The notes beneath the pieces were generated by a model. The model saw nothing but the letters and a program-made list of their open reading frames with translations. It had not been told where the DNA came from and did not search any database. A DNA stretch of 42,671 nucleotides, taken from the NCBI GenBank assembly GCA_947302275.1, contig CAMYUW010000020.1, positions 1 to 42,671 on the forward strand, in the 5' to 3' direction. This document shows positions 7,765-16,298 of the stretch, in pieces (position 1 is the first letter of the stretch; every line of letters starts with the position of its first letter). Both the position numbers and the translations under genes were made by a program. The stretch is from an uncultured Prevotellaceae bacterium (GTDB lineage Bacteria > Bacteroidota > Bacteroidia > Bacteroidales > Muribaculaceae).

Positions 7765-8908
7765 ATGATTTCTTACTTTTGATTAGTTTGAATAATCTAT
7801 TTATAATCATTCTGTTTTTTCTTTTTTTCATCTTTCCATTCTGCCTTTTGATTTTGTTTAGTTCTTTAGGCTTTTCCTCTTTTTCTACAACTTCCTCAGT
7901 TTCCTCTGAGTATTTGCTCTTGTTTTCTTCTCTTTCTTCAATTCGTCCGATGATCTTTTGTGCTCGAATTCTGTTCTCTTCATTTGGGTCATGTTTAGCA
8001 ATGTACTCAAGATGAGGAATGTCAGTTTTGATGCCTTCACTCTCAAGATACTCAAAAGTAGCAATCTTATGGATGTCATGAGCTGGATTTCCATCATTAT
8101 CCAAATTGATACGGTATAGCTTAGCTATCTGTAATTCATGGAAAATGTACTCAAGTAATTGACCTGCTAGGTTTTGATCTTCTAGTTGTTCGATATTTGT
8201 ATGTGTTGCCTGAAAGAGACAATTAATGGTTTGATCTAAATATCGCGCTTGCAGAATTAGTGAAACTCTTACTGTATCAATTTGGTGTATCTTCGATTCT
8301 AAACTTTGGACTTTATTGATATTATTATTGATTGTGTTTTCGAAATTATCAAGTTTTGTGTTTTGATTGATAGCGAATTCGTTGAATGCGTTATTTATGC
8401 GTGTTTTTATTTCATCAATTGAATCTTGAGTTTCTTTATTATGCTTTTCGGTATACTCACGAATACTATCCCTGAGTGTATTAAAACCGAAAAGACCAAC
8501 CAAGCCAATGAATAAGGTAAGGATACCTAGGGCAATTGCACCACCTGATAGAACATTGTTTATTGCATTAACAGCAAGAGTTAAATTAAAGACAATACTA
8601 TCTAAAGACGCTGGGTTATTAGTGCTAGTTGAAGTGGTGTTTTTTTCTTGTGTAGTTATAACAGTATCTGTTTTGGTAGTAGTTCTGTTACTATTATTAC
8701 TAGAAAATTGAATTGTTTTTGATGAGCTATCAATTTCTACGGATTTTTGATAAAGTGCGGTAGTATCTTGAGTATTGTTGTGATTAAAATTTGATTCAAT
8801 CAGACAGCAGTCTGTTATGCAAATCAGACTGATTATAAAAAAACCAACAGTTATTACAAGGAAAAAAATCGAATTATTAATGAGTTTTCTTTTGCCCTGA
8901 TCATCCAT
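7754..8908 (-). CDS. Two-pass membrane protein with coiled coil, function unknown
   Basis: I do not recognise a named family. The 384-aa protein has a transmembrane segment at 12-33, a polar Ser/Thr/Asn-rich stretch at about 34-105, a second transmembrane segment at about 121-143 (GGAIALGILTLFIGLVGLFGF), and a predicted coiled coil at about 145-215 (repeated DSIDEIKTRINNAF-like heptads). Around 296-322 (LEYIAKHDPNEENRIRAQKI) there is a HEAT-like helical pair, followed by a highly charged Lys/Glu tail. It is the last gene of a three-gene minus-strand operon, 2 bp behind the receiver gene, so it is probably the output or sensor partner of that two-component pair. The DNA is AT-richer than its neighbours. 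Its 3' end overlaps the TPR gene by 11 bp. Confidence 0.8.
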   Translation of the reverse strand: MDDQGKRKLINNSIFFLVITVGFFIISLICITDCCLIESNFNHNNTQDTTALYQKSVEIDSSSKTIQFSSNNSNRTTTKTDTVITTQEKNTTSTSTNNPASLDSIVFNLTLAVNAINNVLSGGAIALGILTLFIGLVGLFGFNTLRDSIREYTEKHNKETQDSIDEIKTRINNAFNEFAINQNTKLDNFENTINNNINKVQSLESKIHQIDTVRVSLILQARYLDQTINCLFQATHTNIEQLEDQNLAGQLLEYIFHELQIAKLYRINLDNDGNPAHDIHKIATFEYLESEGIKTDIPHLEYIAKHDPNEENRIRAQKIIGRIEEREENKSKYSEETEEVVEKEEKPKELNKIKRQNGKMKKRKNRMIINRLFKLIKSKKSFTR

Positions 8909-8910
8909 GA

Positions 8911-9372
8911 TTAATTAACTTTAATATTCAACAATTCATTTAGTTTCTCGTCAACTTCTTTTGCCAACTGTGGTTTTCTTAGATAAGCACATTTGTAATT
9001 ACCTAACTCTGGATCTTCGGGAATTGGATTTCTTCTTGCGGATAAGAAAAGTATAGGAATGTTCTCATTAAACTCTTTCCAAATTCTTTTGGAAAGAACG
9101 ACTCCTGTATTTAGACCCACGTCCATCTTGTCAATTTCTTGTTGTGAGAAATTGATATACTTATTCTCCATATTAGGGATTGGAGCCATGATATCCGTGA
9201 TAATGATGTCAAATTGATGGGTTGTCAGTTCCTTGAATAGTTTGTCAATGTCAGAAACTAATGTAACCTTCCAACCGAGCAATTCTAAACTGAGAGTAAG
9301 TGCTGCAGTAATGAATGGTTCGTCATCAAAGAATAGGACCTTATTTTTTTGTTCTGTTTTGTTCTTAGCCAT
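8911..9372 (-). CDS. Stand-alone response-regulator receiver protein
   Basis: A 153-aa single-domain protein. The phosphorylation site is complete: acidic pair D16-D17 in LFFDDEP, phospho-acceptor D60 in DIIITDIMAP, switch residue S111 in FLSAR, and K133 in YLRKPQ. Compared with a typical receiver there is an extra segment of about 20 residues between beta-3 and alpha-3 (NKYINFSQQEIDKMDVGLNT). There is no DNA-binding or enzymatic output domain, so it probably acts by protein contact, as CheY-type proteins do. It lies 18 bp behind the histidine kinase gene and 2 bp before the membrane-protein gene, which makes the kinase its likely phosphodonor and the membrane protein a possible target. Both roles are inferred from gene order. 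Confidence 0.9.
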   Translation of the reverse strand: MAKNKTEQKNKVLFFDDEPFITAALTLSLELLGWKVTLVSDIDKLFKELTTHQFDIIITDIMAPIPNMENKYINFSQQEIDKMDVGLNTGVVLSKRIWKEFNENIPILFLSARRNPIPEDPELGNYKCAYLRKPQLAKEVDEKLNELLNIKVN

Positions 9373-9390
9373 AATATTCAGAATTATTTG

Positions 9391-11868
9391 TTATTCTTTG
9401 TTTGGTAAAGTGATTGCGAATTCAGTGGGATTTTCAAGTCGTCGGACATAACAGTCGCCTCCGTGGGCTCTCATAATATCGCGGACGATATATAGCCCCA
9501 TGCCAGTACCCTTTGAGATCTTTTCTTGTGCTTCTTTGCCGCGATGGAAAAGCTCAAAAATTGTTTCTCTCTCCTCTTCTTGAACTCCGATTCCAACATC
9601 AGCGAAACGGATCTCATGGAAACCGTCATCTCTTCTATTGTATGAAATGCTAATTTCGGTATGTGAGTCGGCATACCGTATTGCGTTTTTTAATAGGTTA
9701 AGGAATACCTGCATCATGCGTTCTCTGTCAAAAAATAGAGGAGGCATTTCAGAGATGTAGGTTTTGATCGTTAGACCTTTTGACACGGCATTCTTTTCCA
9801 TTAAGCGGATGGCATCCAATAGAATAGCTTGAGGCTTCTCTTGTTTAATAATATTGTAGTCAATGCTTCTTCCGGTAGAGGAATATATGAATTCAGTATC
9901 ATTTATGATGTATTTAAAAAGCAGGTTATGGTCAATATTCTCTCTTATTTTTGTGACTAATTGTCGCTTTGAGATGCTGTCAAAATTTCTCTCTGCAATA
10001 TTTAGAGTCAGGTCGTTATCGTAAACCAGTTCAGTTACTGGCGCTAAAAGTTCGTGAGAGAGATGTGAGAGGAAAGTCAAACGTTCAGTATCTGACTCGG
10101 AAATACGAGTAAGCATATTGACGATAAATTCAATATGACTGATATCGTGTTCCCAGTAAGCGGTTGAAATGGAATGCTCGTGCTCTTCTTTGCCAAGCAG
10201 GAATACTACACCTGCGCATGTTCCATCTTTTTTGATCATAGGAATGGCCATGGCGGTCTCTTGATTATAACTTTTGATGAATTCGATGAAGGCTGATTGA
10301 TGGAGTGCATGGTCATAAATGTTTAAAACATACTCGCATTGTTTTTTCTGATAAGTTCTTGCTAAGAGATTGTTTTTGTCATTGATATGGATAAAACAAC
10401 TATTTTTTATTCGATTCGACTCTAAATACACATCACGATCGCTAACCCTAAATTTAATGGTTTTGGCAGTAGTAGCATTTAATGTGAGTAATTTAGTTCG
10501 ATCATCATATCGATAAATGGAACAAACTCTAGCAAGAACAGACTCTTTAATGATTTCAACGCATCGTTTATCAAAGTCTTGAATTTTTATGAAAGAACTG
10601 TATTTTAGTTGCTTTTGGAATTTTTTTAGCGATTCATTTTCGTGTTTTTCTACGATTGAATTGAAAAGTAGGGTTATTTGTTGAGAAAGATATGCAAGTC
10701 GGTCTTTAATTTCTTTGGAATCAAAAAAGTAATTTACATTGTTTTTTGACAAATCATTTTTTGAGATGCGAACTCTAAAAACGCCATATAACCTCTTGAA
10801 CCGGTATTTGCAATCAAGATGTTCATTGTTTTTACAGTATTCTGAATTAATTCGCGTTGGATGAATGCATTTGTAATCAGAATCTCGAAAGATTGGAATG
10901 ATCAGCGTGTTATTGTCCAAGTCAAGGCCAAAATGTGAAAAATCAGAATCAGATATGTTGTCAAATACTTTCCCTTCAAATTCACATCTGAGCCTATCTA
11001 CAATGTTCATGTCCTTCTTACTTTTGACATGTCTATTAGTTTTGTAGAGATTATTCAGCTTATTTCGTTTATCTTCTCCTATAGATGGATGGATAAAAAC
11101 ACTTCTTAAATAGAATTGAGGTTCCTTTTTATATCCATTGAGAATGGGGATGCGGAAAGAGACCACAGCAGCATTAAATTCTTTTGAGAAGTATTCCATG
11201 ATGCTATCTAAGAGATCATCGACATTGTTTCTCTTATCTTGCATGATGTCGTAAAAACGAGCGTCCTTAACACGATTGTCAAGTTCTTGTTGTTTCTTTT
11301 GGTTGTTGATGATGATTTGAACAAGGCCTAAAAGAGCATCGCTATATGGGAATATATCTCGCTGATAGTCAATATTCCTTTCGGAGTTAATGAATTGTAT
11401 GAAGCCAAAAATCTTCTTTTCTTCATCACGAAGAGGAATAACGTATGAGTTTATCACATGTCCTGAAGTCAGAATAGATTGATAATACTCATTGTTGATC
11501 TTGTTACCAGCCTCTTCTTGATGAAAAAAAATGTCCTTATCTGATTTTAATGCTTGACAAACAATATATTTGTCGTCATCTAAGCTAGCACGCTTAACAG
11601 ATTTAAGAGAAAGTTCTTGTTGTTTAGATAGCTCTTCATCTTCAAATTCTTTATAAGATCTTATACAATCCTCAGCATATCCATCAGTGACAATTCCGAT
11701 TGAGCAGAAATCGCTGTCGAAACCACCTCTTAATTCGCCTGCCAGACCTAGCATTGCCTTTTGGAAGGCATCTTCGCTCTGTAGTGCAGCATTAGCGCAG
11801 CTGATGATGTGTTTCAATATTGAATCACAAGTGCTGGTTGAAGATATGTCTGATTTGTTAGTTTCCAT
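9391..11868 (-). CDS. Soluble histidine kinase with GAF-like sensor domains
   Basis: A large cytoplasmic kinase without transmembrane segments. The frame is open from a TTG at 11910 (839 aa); I chose the first ATG at 11868, which gives 825 aa and a leader of about 50 nt behind a TAATTTTG box. In the numbering from TTG there are probable GAF-type domains at about 30-200, 225-425 and 440-605, the H-box is FLSHLSHELLAPVTEL with H619, the N-box is NLLKNAIRYA, and the ATP lid has DVGIGV and GTGMGLYIVRDIMRAHGG. The middle sensor domain has a Cys/His cluster (C348, H350, C359, H364, C367) that could bind metal. It heads the AT-rich three-gene cassette. The GAF boundaries are estimated by eye; the signal is unknown. 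Confidence 0.88.
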   Translation of the reverse strand: METNKSDISSTSTCDSILKHIISCANAALQSEDAFQKAMLGLAGELRGGFDSDFCSIGIVTDGYAEDCIRSYKEFEDEELSKQQELSLKSVKRASLDDDKYIVCQALKSDKDIFFHQEEAGNKINNEYYQSILTSGHVINSYVIPLRDEEKKIFGFIQFINSERNIDYQRDIFPYSDALLGLVQIIINNQKKQQELDNRVKDARFYDIMQDKRNNVDDLLDSIMEYFSKEFNAAVVSFRIPILNGYKKEPQFYLRSVFIHPSIGEDKRNKLNNLYKTNRHVKSKKDMNIVDRLRCEFEGKVFDNISDSDFSHFGLDLDNNTLIIPIFRDSDYKCIHPTRINSEYCKNNEHLDCKYRFKRLYGVFRVRISKNDLSKNNVNYFFDSKEIKDRLAYLSQQITLLFNSIVEKHENESLKKFQKQLKYSSFIKIQDFDKRCVEIIKESVLARVCSIYRYDDRTKLLTLNATTAKTIKFRVSDRDVYLESNRIKNSCFIHINDKNNLLARTYQKKQCEYVLNIYDHALHQSAFIEFIKSYNQETAMAIPMIKKDGTCAGVVFLLGKEEHEHSISTAYWEHDISHIEFIVNMLTRISESDTERLTFLSHLSHELLAPVTELVYDNDLTLNIAERNFDSISKRQLVTKIRENIDHNLLFKYIINDTEFIYSSTGRSIDYNIIKQEKPQAILLDAIRLMEKNAVSKGLTIKTYISEMPPLFFDRERMMQVFLNLLKNAIRYADSHTEISISYNRRDDGFHEIRFADVGIGVQEEERETIFELFHRGKEAQEKISKGTGMGLYIVRDIMRAHGGDCYVRRLENPTEFAITLPNKE

Positions 11869-11927
11869 CTGTGACAATGCGTGGTTAAGACTTGAACAAT
11901 TACTGCTCAAATTGATTGATAGATTTA

Positions 11928-11935
11928 CAAAATTA
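11928..11935 (-). promoter_or_regulatory. -7 box before the histidine kinase cassette
   Basis: The minus strand reads TAATTTTG, a TAnnTTTG match, in very AT-rich DNA with no clear -33 element. It would give a leader of roughly 50 nt to the ATG at 11868, or about 10 nt to the TTG at 11910. Confidence 0.4.
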
Positions 11936-12088
11936 CATAATTGGGAGAGGATAATTGATGAATTTATAATATTTAACTATTGTTAACAATTTAAGGGCGT
12001 TTTGGCAAACTGATTTCAATTTTTGGGAACTATCATAAAAGTTGTGATTGTTGTTTGTGGGTTGTCGTTGTTGTTTGAGAAATCTTTG

Positions 12089-12096
12089 TAACTTTG
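12089..12096 (+). promoter_or_regulatory. -7 box directly before rlmD
   Basis: TAACTTTG ends only 8 bp before the ATG at 12105, so transcription would begin at or within a few bases of the start codon. A TTG at 12062-12064 or 12068-12070 may be the -33 element (gaps of 24 or 18). Confidence 0.55.
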
Positions 12097-12104
12097 CAGG
12101 CACG

Positions 12105-13514
12105 ATGAGAAAGAAGAAAAAGGATATTCCGGTAATTGAGAATTTTGAGATAACGGGCGTGGCGGCCGAGGGTAAGAGTCTGGGCCGCTGGAACGACCTG
12201 GTGGTGTTTGTGCCGTTTGGCGCGCCTGGCGATGTGATTGACCTGAAAATCGACCGCAAGAAGCACAGTTATGCCGAGGGGCATATCAACAGGCTGGTCA
12301 AGCCAAGCCCGCTGCGTGTGGAGCCGATGTGCGAGCACTTCGGGTTGTGCGGCGGCTGCAAGTGGCAGCATTTGCCCTACGAGTACCAGCTTCAATGCAA
12401 GCAGCAGCAGGTGGTGGATGCGATGGAGCGTATCGCCAAGGTGCCTATTCCTGCCATCAATCCCATTTTGGGATCGGCAGTGACATCGCATTACCGTAAT
12501 AAGTTGGAATTCACTTTCTCGAATAAGTGCTGGCTCACGCGTGAGCAACTGGAGAGTGGGGAAGAGTTCCCCGACCGCAATGCGGCAGGCTTCCATATCC
12601 CTGGCGCCTTTGACAAGGTGCTGGACATTAAGCGTTGCTGGCTGCAGGACGACATCAGCAACGAGATGCGCCTGTTCATCCGTGCGCTTTGCGTCGAGAA
12701 GGGCTATTCGTTCTATGACATACGCGGGCAGCAAGGCTTTATCCGCATGACGATGACGCGCACTGCCAGCACTGGCGAGGTGATGGAGGTCATCGTGTTT
12801 GGCCAGGACGACAAGGCAGCCATCGAGGACGTGATGAGCGCCGTGCGCGACCGTTTCCCGCAGATTACTTCATTGCTCTACGTCGTTAACCTAAAGGTCA
12901 ACGACTCGCTGGCTGACCAGGAATTTATCACCTACAGCGGCCGCGACTATATCGAGGAGGAGATGGAAGGCCTGAAATTCCGTGTCGGTCCCAAGTCCTT
13001 CTACCAGACCAATTCCCGCCAGGCTTACGAGCTCTACAAGGTAGCGCGCCGCATGGCGGCCTTGACTGGCGATGAACTGGTCTATGACCTCTACACTGGC
13101 ACCGGCACCATCGCCAACTTCGTGGCCCGCCAAGCCCGTCAGGTCATAGGCATCGAGTATGTGCCCGAGGCCATCGAAGACGCCAAACTTAATTCCCGTG
13201 TCAACGGCATCGAGAACACATTATTCTATGCAGGCGACATGAAGGATGTGCTCACCGACGATTTTATCGCCGAGCACGGCCGTCCCGAGGTGATGATCAT
13301 CGACCCGCCCCGCGCAGGCATGCATGAGGATGTGGTGAAGGTCATCCTCAATGCCGAGCCTCAGCGCCTCGTCTATGTGAGCTGTAACCCTGCCACCCAA
13401 GCGCGTGACATCGCCCTGCTCGATGAGAAATACCGCGTCATGGAAATTCAGCCCGTGGATATGTTCCCGCATACCCAGCATGTCGAGAACGTCACCCTGC
13501 TGGAGAAGAAATAG
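12105..13514 (+). CDS. rlmD: 23S rRNA (uracil-C5)-methyltransferase, RlmD/RumA family
   Basis: Methylates a uracil of 23S rRNA (U1939 in E. coli numbering) using S-adenosylmethionine. I chose the ATG at 12105 (469 aa). The frame stays open to an ATG at 12048, but that would add a Cys-rich non-conserved leader spanning the promoter box. A TRAM-like RNA-binding domain covers about 8-65. Iron-sulfur ligands are C76, C82 and C85 (in CEHFGLCGGCKWQ) with C179 (IKRCWLQ). The methyltransferase domain shows the SAM-binding DLYTGTGTIANFVA, the MIIDPPRAGMH motif, catalytic C427 in YVSCNPAT, and the closing PHTQHVENVTLLE. The gene stands alone, divergent from the acquired kinase cassette. RlmCD-like relatives modify other positions, so the exact target base is inferred. 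Confidence 0.94.
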   Translation: MRKKKKDIPVIENFEITGVAAEGKSLGRWNDLVVFVPFGAPGDVIDLKIDRKKHSYAEGHINRLVKPSPLRVEPMCEHFGLCGGCKWQHLPYEYQLQCKQQQVVDAMERIAKVPIPAINPILGSAVTSHYRNKLEFTFSNKCWLTREQLESGEEFPDRNAAGFHIPGAFDKVLDIKRCWLQDDISNEMRLFIRALCVEKGYSFYDIRGQQGFIRMTMTRTASTGEVMEVIVFGQDDKAAIEDVMSAVRDRFPQITSLLYVVNLKVNDSLADQEFITYSGRDYIEEEMEGLKFRVGPKSFYQTNSRQAYELYKVARRMAALTGDELVYDLYTGTGTIANFVARQARQVIGIEYVPEAIEDAKLNSRVNGIENTLFYAGDMKDVLTDDFIAEHGRPEVMIIDPPRAGMHEDVVKVILNAEPQRLVYVSCNPATQARDIALLDEKYRVMEIQPVDMFPHTQHVENVTLLEKK

Positions 13515-13577
13515 GCTGCGCCTGGCCCCTCCCTTATGACCTTAATTTATTGCGCATAAACTATTTATTGGGCAGAT

Positions 13578-13594
13578 TGTCTATTTTTTTGACA
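13578..13594. promoter_or_regulatory. Dyad operator A (TGTC-N9-GACA)
   Basis: The core is TGTC, nine A/T bases, then GACA, a perfect palindrome at the ends. It lies 71 bp upstream of the -7 box at 13666-13673 that serves the 750-aa secreted protein. This is the same spacing as at the other copies in the window. Confidence 0.6.
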
Positions 13595-13642
13595 GTTTGC
13601 CCCACTTGTACGCTTAAATTATGTTAATGTCGGTAATAGCCC

Positions 13643-13673
13643 TTGGAAACAATTTAGGAAAAGCGTTTCTTTG
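13643..13673 (+). promoter_or_regulatory. Promoter of the 750-aa secreted dockerin protein
   Basis: A TTG at 13643-13645, a 20-bp gap and TTTCTTTG at 13666-13673 fit the Bacteroidetes -33/-7 pattern, with one mismatch in the -7 box (TT for TA). The leader to the ATG would be about 35 nt. The dyad operator A lies upstream. Confidence 0.5.
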
Positions 13674-13714
13674 CATGTTATCAAACCGATTCTTATGAAA
13701 ACCATAATCAAGTT

Positions 13715-15967
13715 ATGAAAAGAATAATTCTCACTAGCATGTGTGCCTGTCTGACGCTTTGCCTCATGGCACAGGCGCCACGGTTAAGTCGCTCCCAACT
13801 GTTACAGACCCCGATCACAAAGACGCATCCTGGCACTCCCGCTGCAAAACGCAGCGTGGAGGCTGATAGATTCGCAAGTTCACCATCTTTTAATGGGTTG
13901 CAGATCAGAAGTCGAATCGCTAAAATAGATGCCTATGATTTTAATTGGGACGATGAGCGTGGAATTGCCACGGTCAAAGACTCGACTGCTGCGTTAATGG
14001 GCAAATGTTGTTCAATCAAGCGAAGTCCGAATGGAGGGTGGTGTCTGTCGGACTTTTTTGGTGAATTTGATATCCCGATTGAAATTGACGAAACTGCAGG
14101 TACTGTGAAAATTAAGGCTGGAGTGGCGTTAGGTTACCTCTATGGAGAATCAGTAGATCCCTCTTATCTGAGAACTGCCAATCACAGTATTACTTGGGCA
14201 TTATATGCGATGCCTTTATCATGGCTGGAAGGCGATGATGATTATGATGACATCCATGGCGTAATCACCGATAACTCTATATTTTTTACCGATGATTTTG
14301 CTTTTTTAGTCAGGGAAACAGCTGATTCTCTGAGCACTTCATCGACTTGGGGCCTTTCTCTTATTTACAGTAATGTCGTTTTGTATAAGCCTAATGGTAT
14401 TCACTCATTCAATGCATTAGTTGTTACAGATTCTATTGTAGAGTATGATTTTGCTACTGATGAACATTCTCATGGCAATGGAGGAATTGTGCCCCGTCCG
14501 ATTCAGCCCCGTCCCGGAAACACCAAGCCAGTTACCCCACGTGCCTTCTGGAATGAATCACGCGATAGGGGCAACACGGAATCTGAAACCGTATTGTTGT
14601 CAGCAACAGATGAGGACAATAAGATTTCCTGCCACCAGCCCATATTATCTGGCTCTGGGAGCGGAAAATTATCTAAGCAATTTAGAACTGAAATATATAT
14701 TTGTGACTTGAATGATACGACAGTAATGGTCTACAACCTCTTTGGAAAGGATTACTGCTGGTATTATATGTACAAGTATCCTGACCACAGCATCCGTTTC
14801 CCTGATCAGGAAATATGTCGCAATATAAAAGATGAACCTCTATATAATTGTTCAAAAAACACTTCTATGGATAATTCACTGATGTGGGGAAACAATGGAT
14901 CTTACGTTCGTGACATCATCACTTGGGATAATACATATTTGTGCAGCGAAGGAGGATGGTTAGCCGGTGTTTATTCCAATAACAAGATTGTTATCGGAGC
15001 GACTCTTAATGATCAGAATTCTGAATTAACGAAACCTGAGGGGTTGTTAGTGATTCCTGGTTCTACCTTTGCTGACGTGTTTTGGACGGATAACGTTAAC
15101 ACGGCATGGAAGCTACGCTACAGGCTCAGTGATTATGCGCCCCATGGCTCATTGTTGTATGACATGAATGGTGAACATAAAGATGCTTTCGATGATTGGC
15201 TGGTTCAGGATATGGACCAAGGCGGAGATTACTGGCGCATTGGTACTGGTGTCGGTTCCGAGGGCGATTATTGCTTCCAGTCCGATTCCTATCACTTTGG
15301 TGTCGTTTTTGAGCCTGACAATTGGTTGTTCTCGCCCGAAGTAAAGCTGGGAGGTGTGCTTCGGTTCAGCGCTTGGGGCGACAGTGAGCATCCTGAAAAT
15401 TTCAGAGTGTATGTGCAAACCATGGATAATCCAGAACCACAGCCTCTAACCGGAGATCTCACAACCACTGGCACTAAAACAGTCTATGAATATGACCTCA
15501 GCGGGTATAGTGGTGAGTTGGGACAGATAGCTTTCCGCCACTACAATAGCTCGGGTAACTTTTACTTGAAGATTGACGACATCTTTATCGGTGATCCCAA
15601 TGATGAAGCCATTGAGCATGAGGTCTGGAACAATGTGGGATGCTTAGATTATGAAGACTACACGATCCAAGGTTTGACCCCTTCAACCGAATATGTGGTG
15701 CAGGTAAAGGCTATTGATGATAATGGCAATGACAGTGACTGGACGGACCTTGTCTCCTTCACTACTGGCTCCCTGCTAGGTGATGTGAACAAGGATGGCC
15801 AAGTGACCATTTCCGACGTGACCACGCTGGTTGACCATCTCCTGAGCAACGACTATGAGGAGTCGGAACACTTCAGCTACGGCAATTCTGATATAACGGG
15901 CGAAGGAAACATCTCCATCGCCGATGTTACAGCCTTGATCGACCGCTTGCTCAGTGGTGTCTCGTGA
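13715..15967 (+). CDS. Secreted protein with adhesin-like jelly-roll domain, Fn3 and dockerin tail
   Basis: A 750-aa exported protein. Residues 1-19 are a signal peptide (MKRIILTSMCACLTLCLMA). The first 440 residues are not recognisable to me. From about 445 a fibronectin-III-like strand pair begins (EGLLVIPGSTFADVFWTDN). It is followed at about 490-630 by a cleaved-adhesin/choice-of-anchor-J-like module (DDWLVQDMDQGGDYW, NWLFSPEV, LKIDDIFIGDP). The Fn3 fold then seems to resume (LTPSTEYVVQVKAIDDNGN). The C-terminus has two dockerin-like calcium loops (GDVNKDGQVTISDVTTLVDHL and a second one ending IADVTALIDRLLSG). Dockerin-like tails are common on secreted Bacteroidales proteins; no cohesin partner is seen here. 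Expression is probably governed by operator A. The biological target is unknown. Confidence 0.85.
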   Translation: MKRIILTSMCACLTLCLMAQAPRLSRSQLLQTPITKTHPGTPAAKRSVEADRFASSPSFNGLQIRSRIAKIDAYDFNWDDERGIATVKDSTAALMGKCCSIKRSPNGGWCLSDFFGEFDIPIEIDETAGTVKIKAGVALGYLYGESVDPSYLRTANHSITWALYAMPLSWLEGDDDYDDIHGVITDNSIFFTDDFAFLVRETADSLSTSSTWGLSLIYSNVVLYKPNGIHSFNALVVTDSIVEYDFATDEHSHGNGGIVPRPIQPRPGNTKPVTPRAFWNESRDRGNTESETVLLSATDEDNKISCHQPILSGSGSGKLSKQFRTEIYICDLNDTTVMVYNLFGKDYCWYYMYKYPDHSIRFPDQEICRNIKDEPLYNCSKNTSMDNSLMWGNNGSYVRDIITWDNTYLCSEGGWLAGVYSNNKIVIGATLNDQNSELTKPEGLLVIPGSTFADVFWTDNVNTAWKLRYRLSDYAPHGSLLYDMNGEHKDAFDDWLVQDMDQGGDYWRIGTGVGSEGDYCFQSDSYHFGVVFEPDNWLFSPEVKLGGVLRFSAWGDSEHPENFRVYVQTMDNPEPQPLTGDLTTTGTKTVYEYDLSGYSGELGQIAFRHYNSSGNFYLKIDDIFIGDPNDEAIEHEVWNNVGCLDYEDYTIQGLTPSTEYVVQVKAIDDNGNDSDWTDLVSFTTGSLLGDVNKDGQVTISDVTTLVDHLLSNDYEESEHFSYGNSDITGEGNISIADVTALIDRLLSGVS

Positions 15968-16028
15968 GCAGGGGGAACTAGCAATGTAGCTTGCGCTGCA
16001 ATCCAGTGTTTTCCAGTGAAAAATAAAA

Positions 16029-16054
16029 GTGTGGCACCTTTTGTCGTGTCACAC
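16029..16054 (+). terminator. Weak hairpin behind the 750-aa secreted protein gene
   Basis: Nine-base arms (16029-16037 and 16046-16054) pair with one G-T wobble around an 8-nt loop. It has no good T-tract, so terminator activity is uncertain. Apart from this and the small ORF at 16081-16149, I see nothing else in the 331-bp interval 15968-16298. Confidence 0.35.
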
Positions 16055-16080
16055 CCCTATAGATAGATTTGGAAAAATGA

Positions 16081-16149
16081 TCATAAACTCTTAGTAAAGT
16101 TAATGATTGCAGTGGCAATCAGAGTCGCGAGAGCAATAATTACATACAT
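16081..16149 (-). CDS. Possible 22-residue hydrophobic peptide
   Basis: A short reading frame encodes MYVIIALATLIATAIINF plus TKSL, that is, one transmembrane-length hydrophobic helix with a small basic tail. The bases before the ATG are A-rich (AAAAAACTATAACAGCT), as before many Bacteroidetes start codons. It lies 150 bp behind the last gene of the ABC transporter operon on the same strand and could be a small membrane subunit or regulator. Chance occurrence cannot be excluded at this length, and there is no perfect -7 box upstream. Confidence 0.3.
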   Translation of the reverse strand: MYVIIALATLIATAIINFTKSL

Positions 16150-16298
16150 AGCTGTTATAGTTTTTTATGATTAACAATCTTTGCCATGACTGGCATCGGT
16201 TTTTACGTTTTTTAATATATACTGCAAAAATCATGCCTAAAGTACAGTTTTGCAAGGAATTTTTTCATTAATCTCCGATAAAATGATCAATCAGTCAT

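Noticed and set aside
7754..11910. Prophage or integrative element boundaries around the AT-rich cassette
   Set aside because: No integrase, transposase, tRNA or direct repeats were found at the edges; only composition and gene content point to acquisition.
13715..15967. Cellulosome component suggested by the dockerin repeats
   Set aside because: No cohesin, scaffoldin or carbohydrate-active enzyme is present in the window; dockerin-like tails are widespread on other secreted Bacteroidales proteins.
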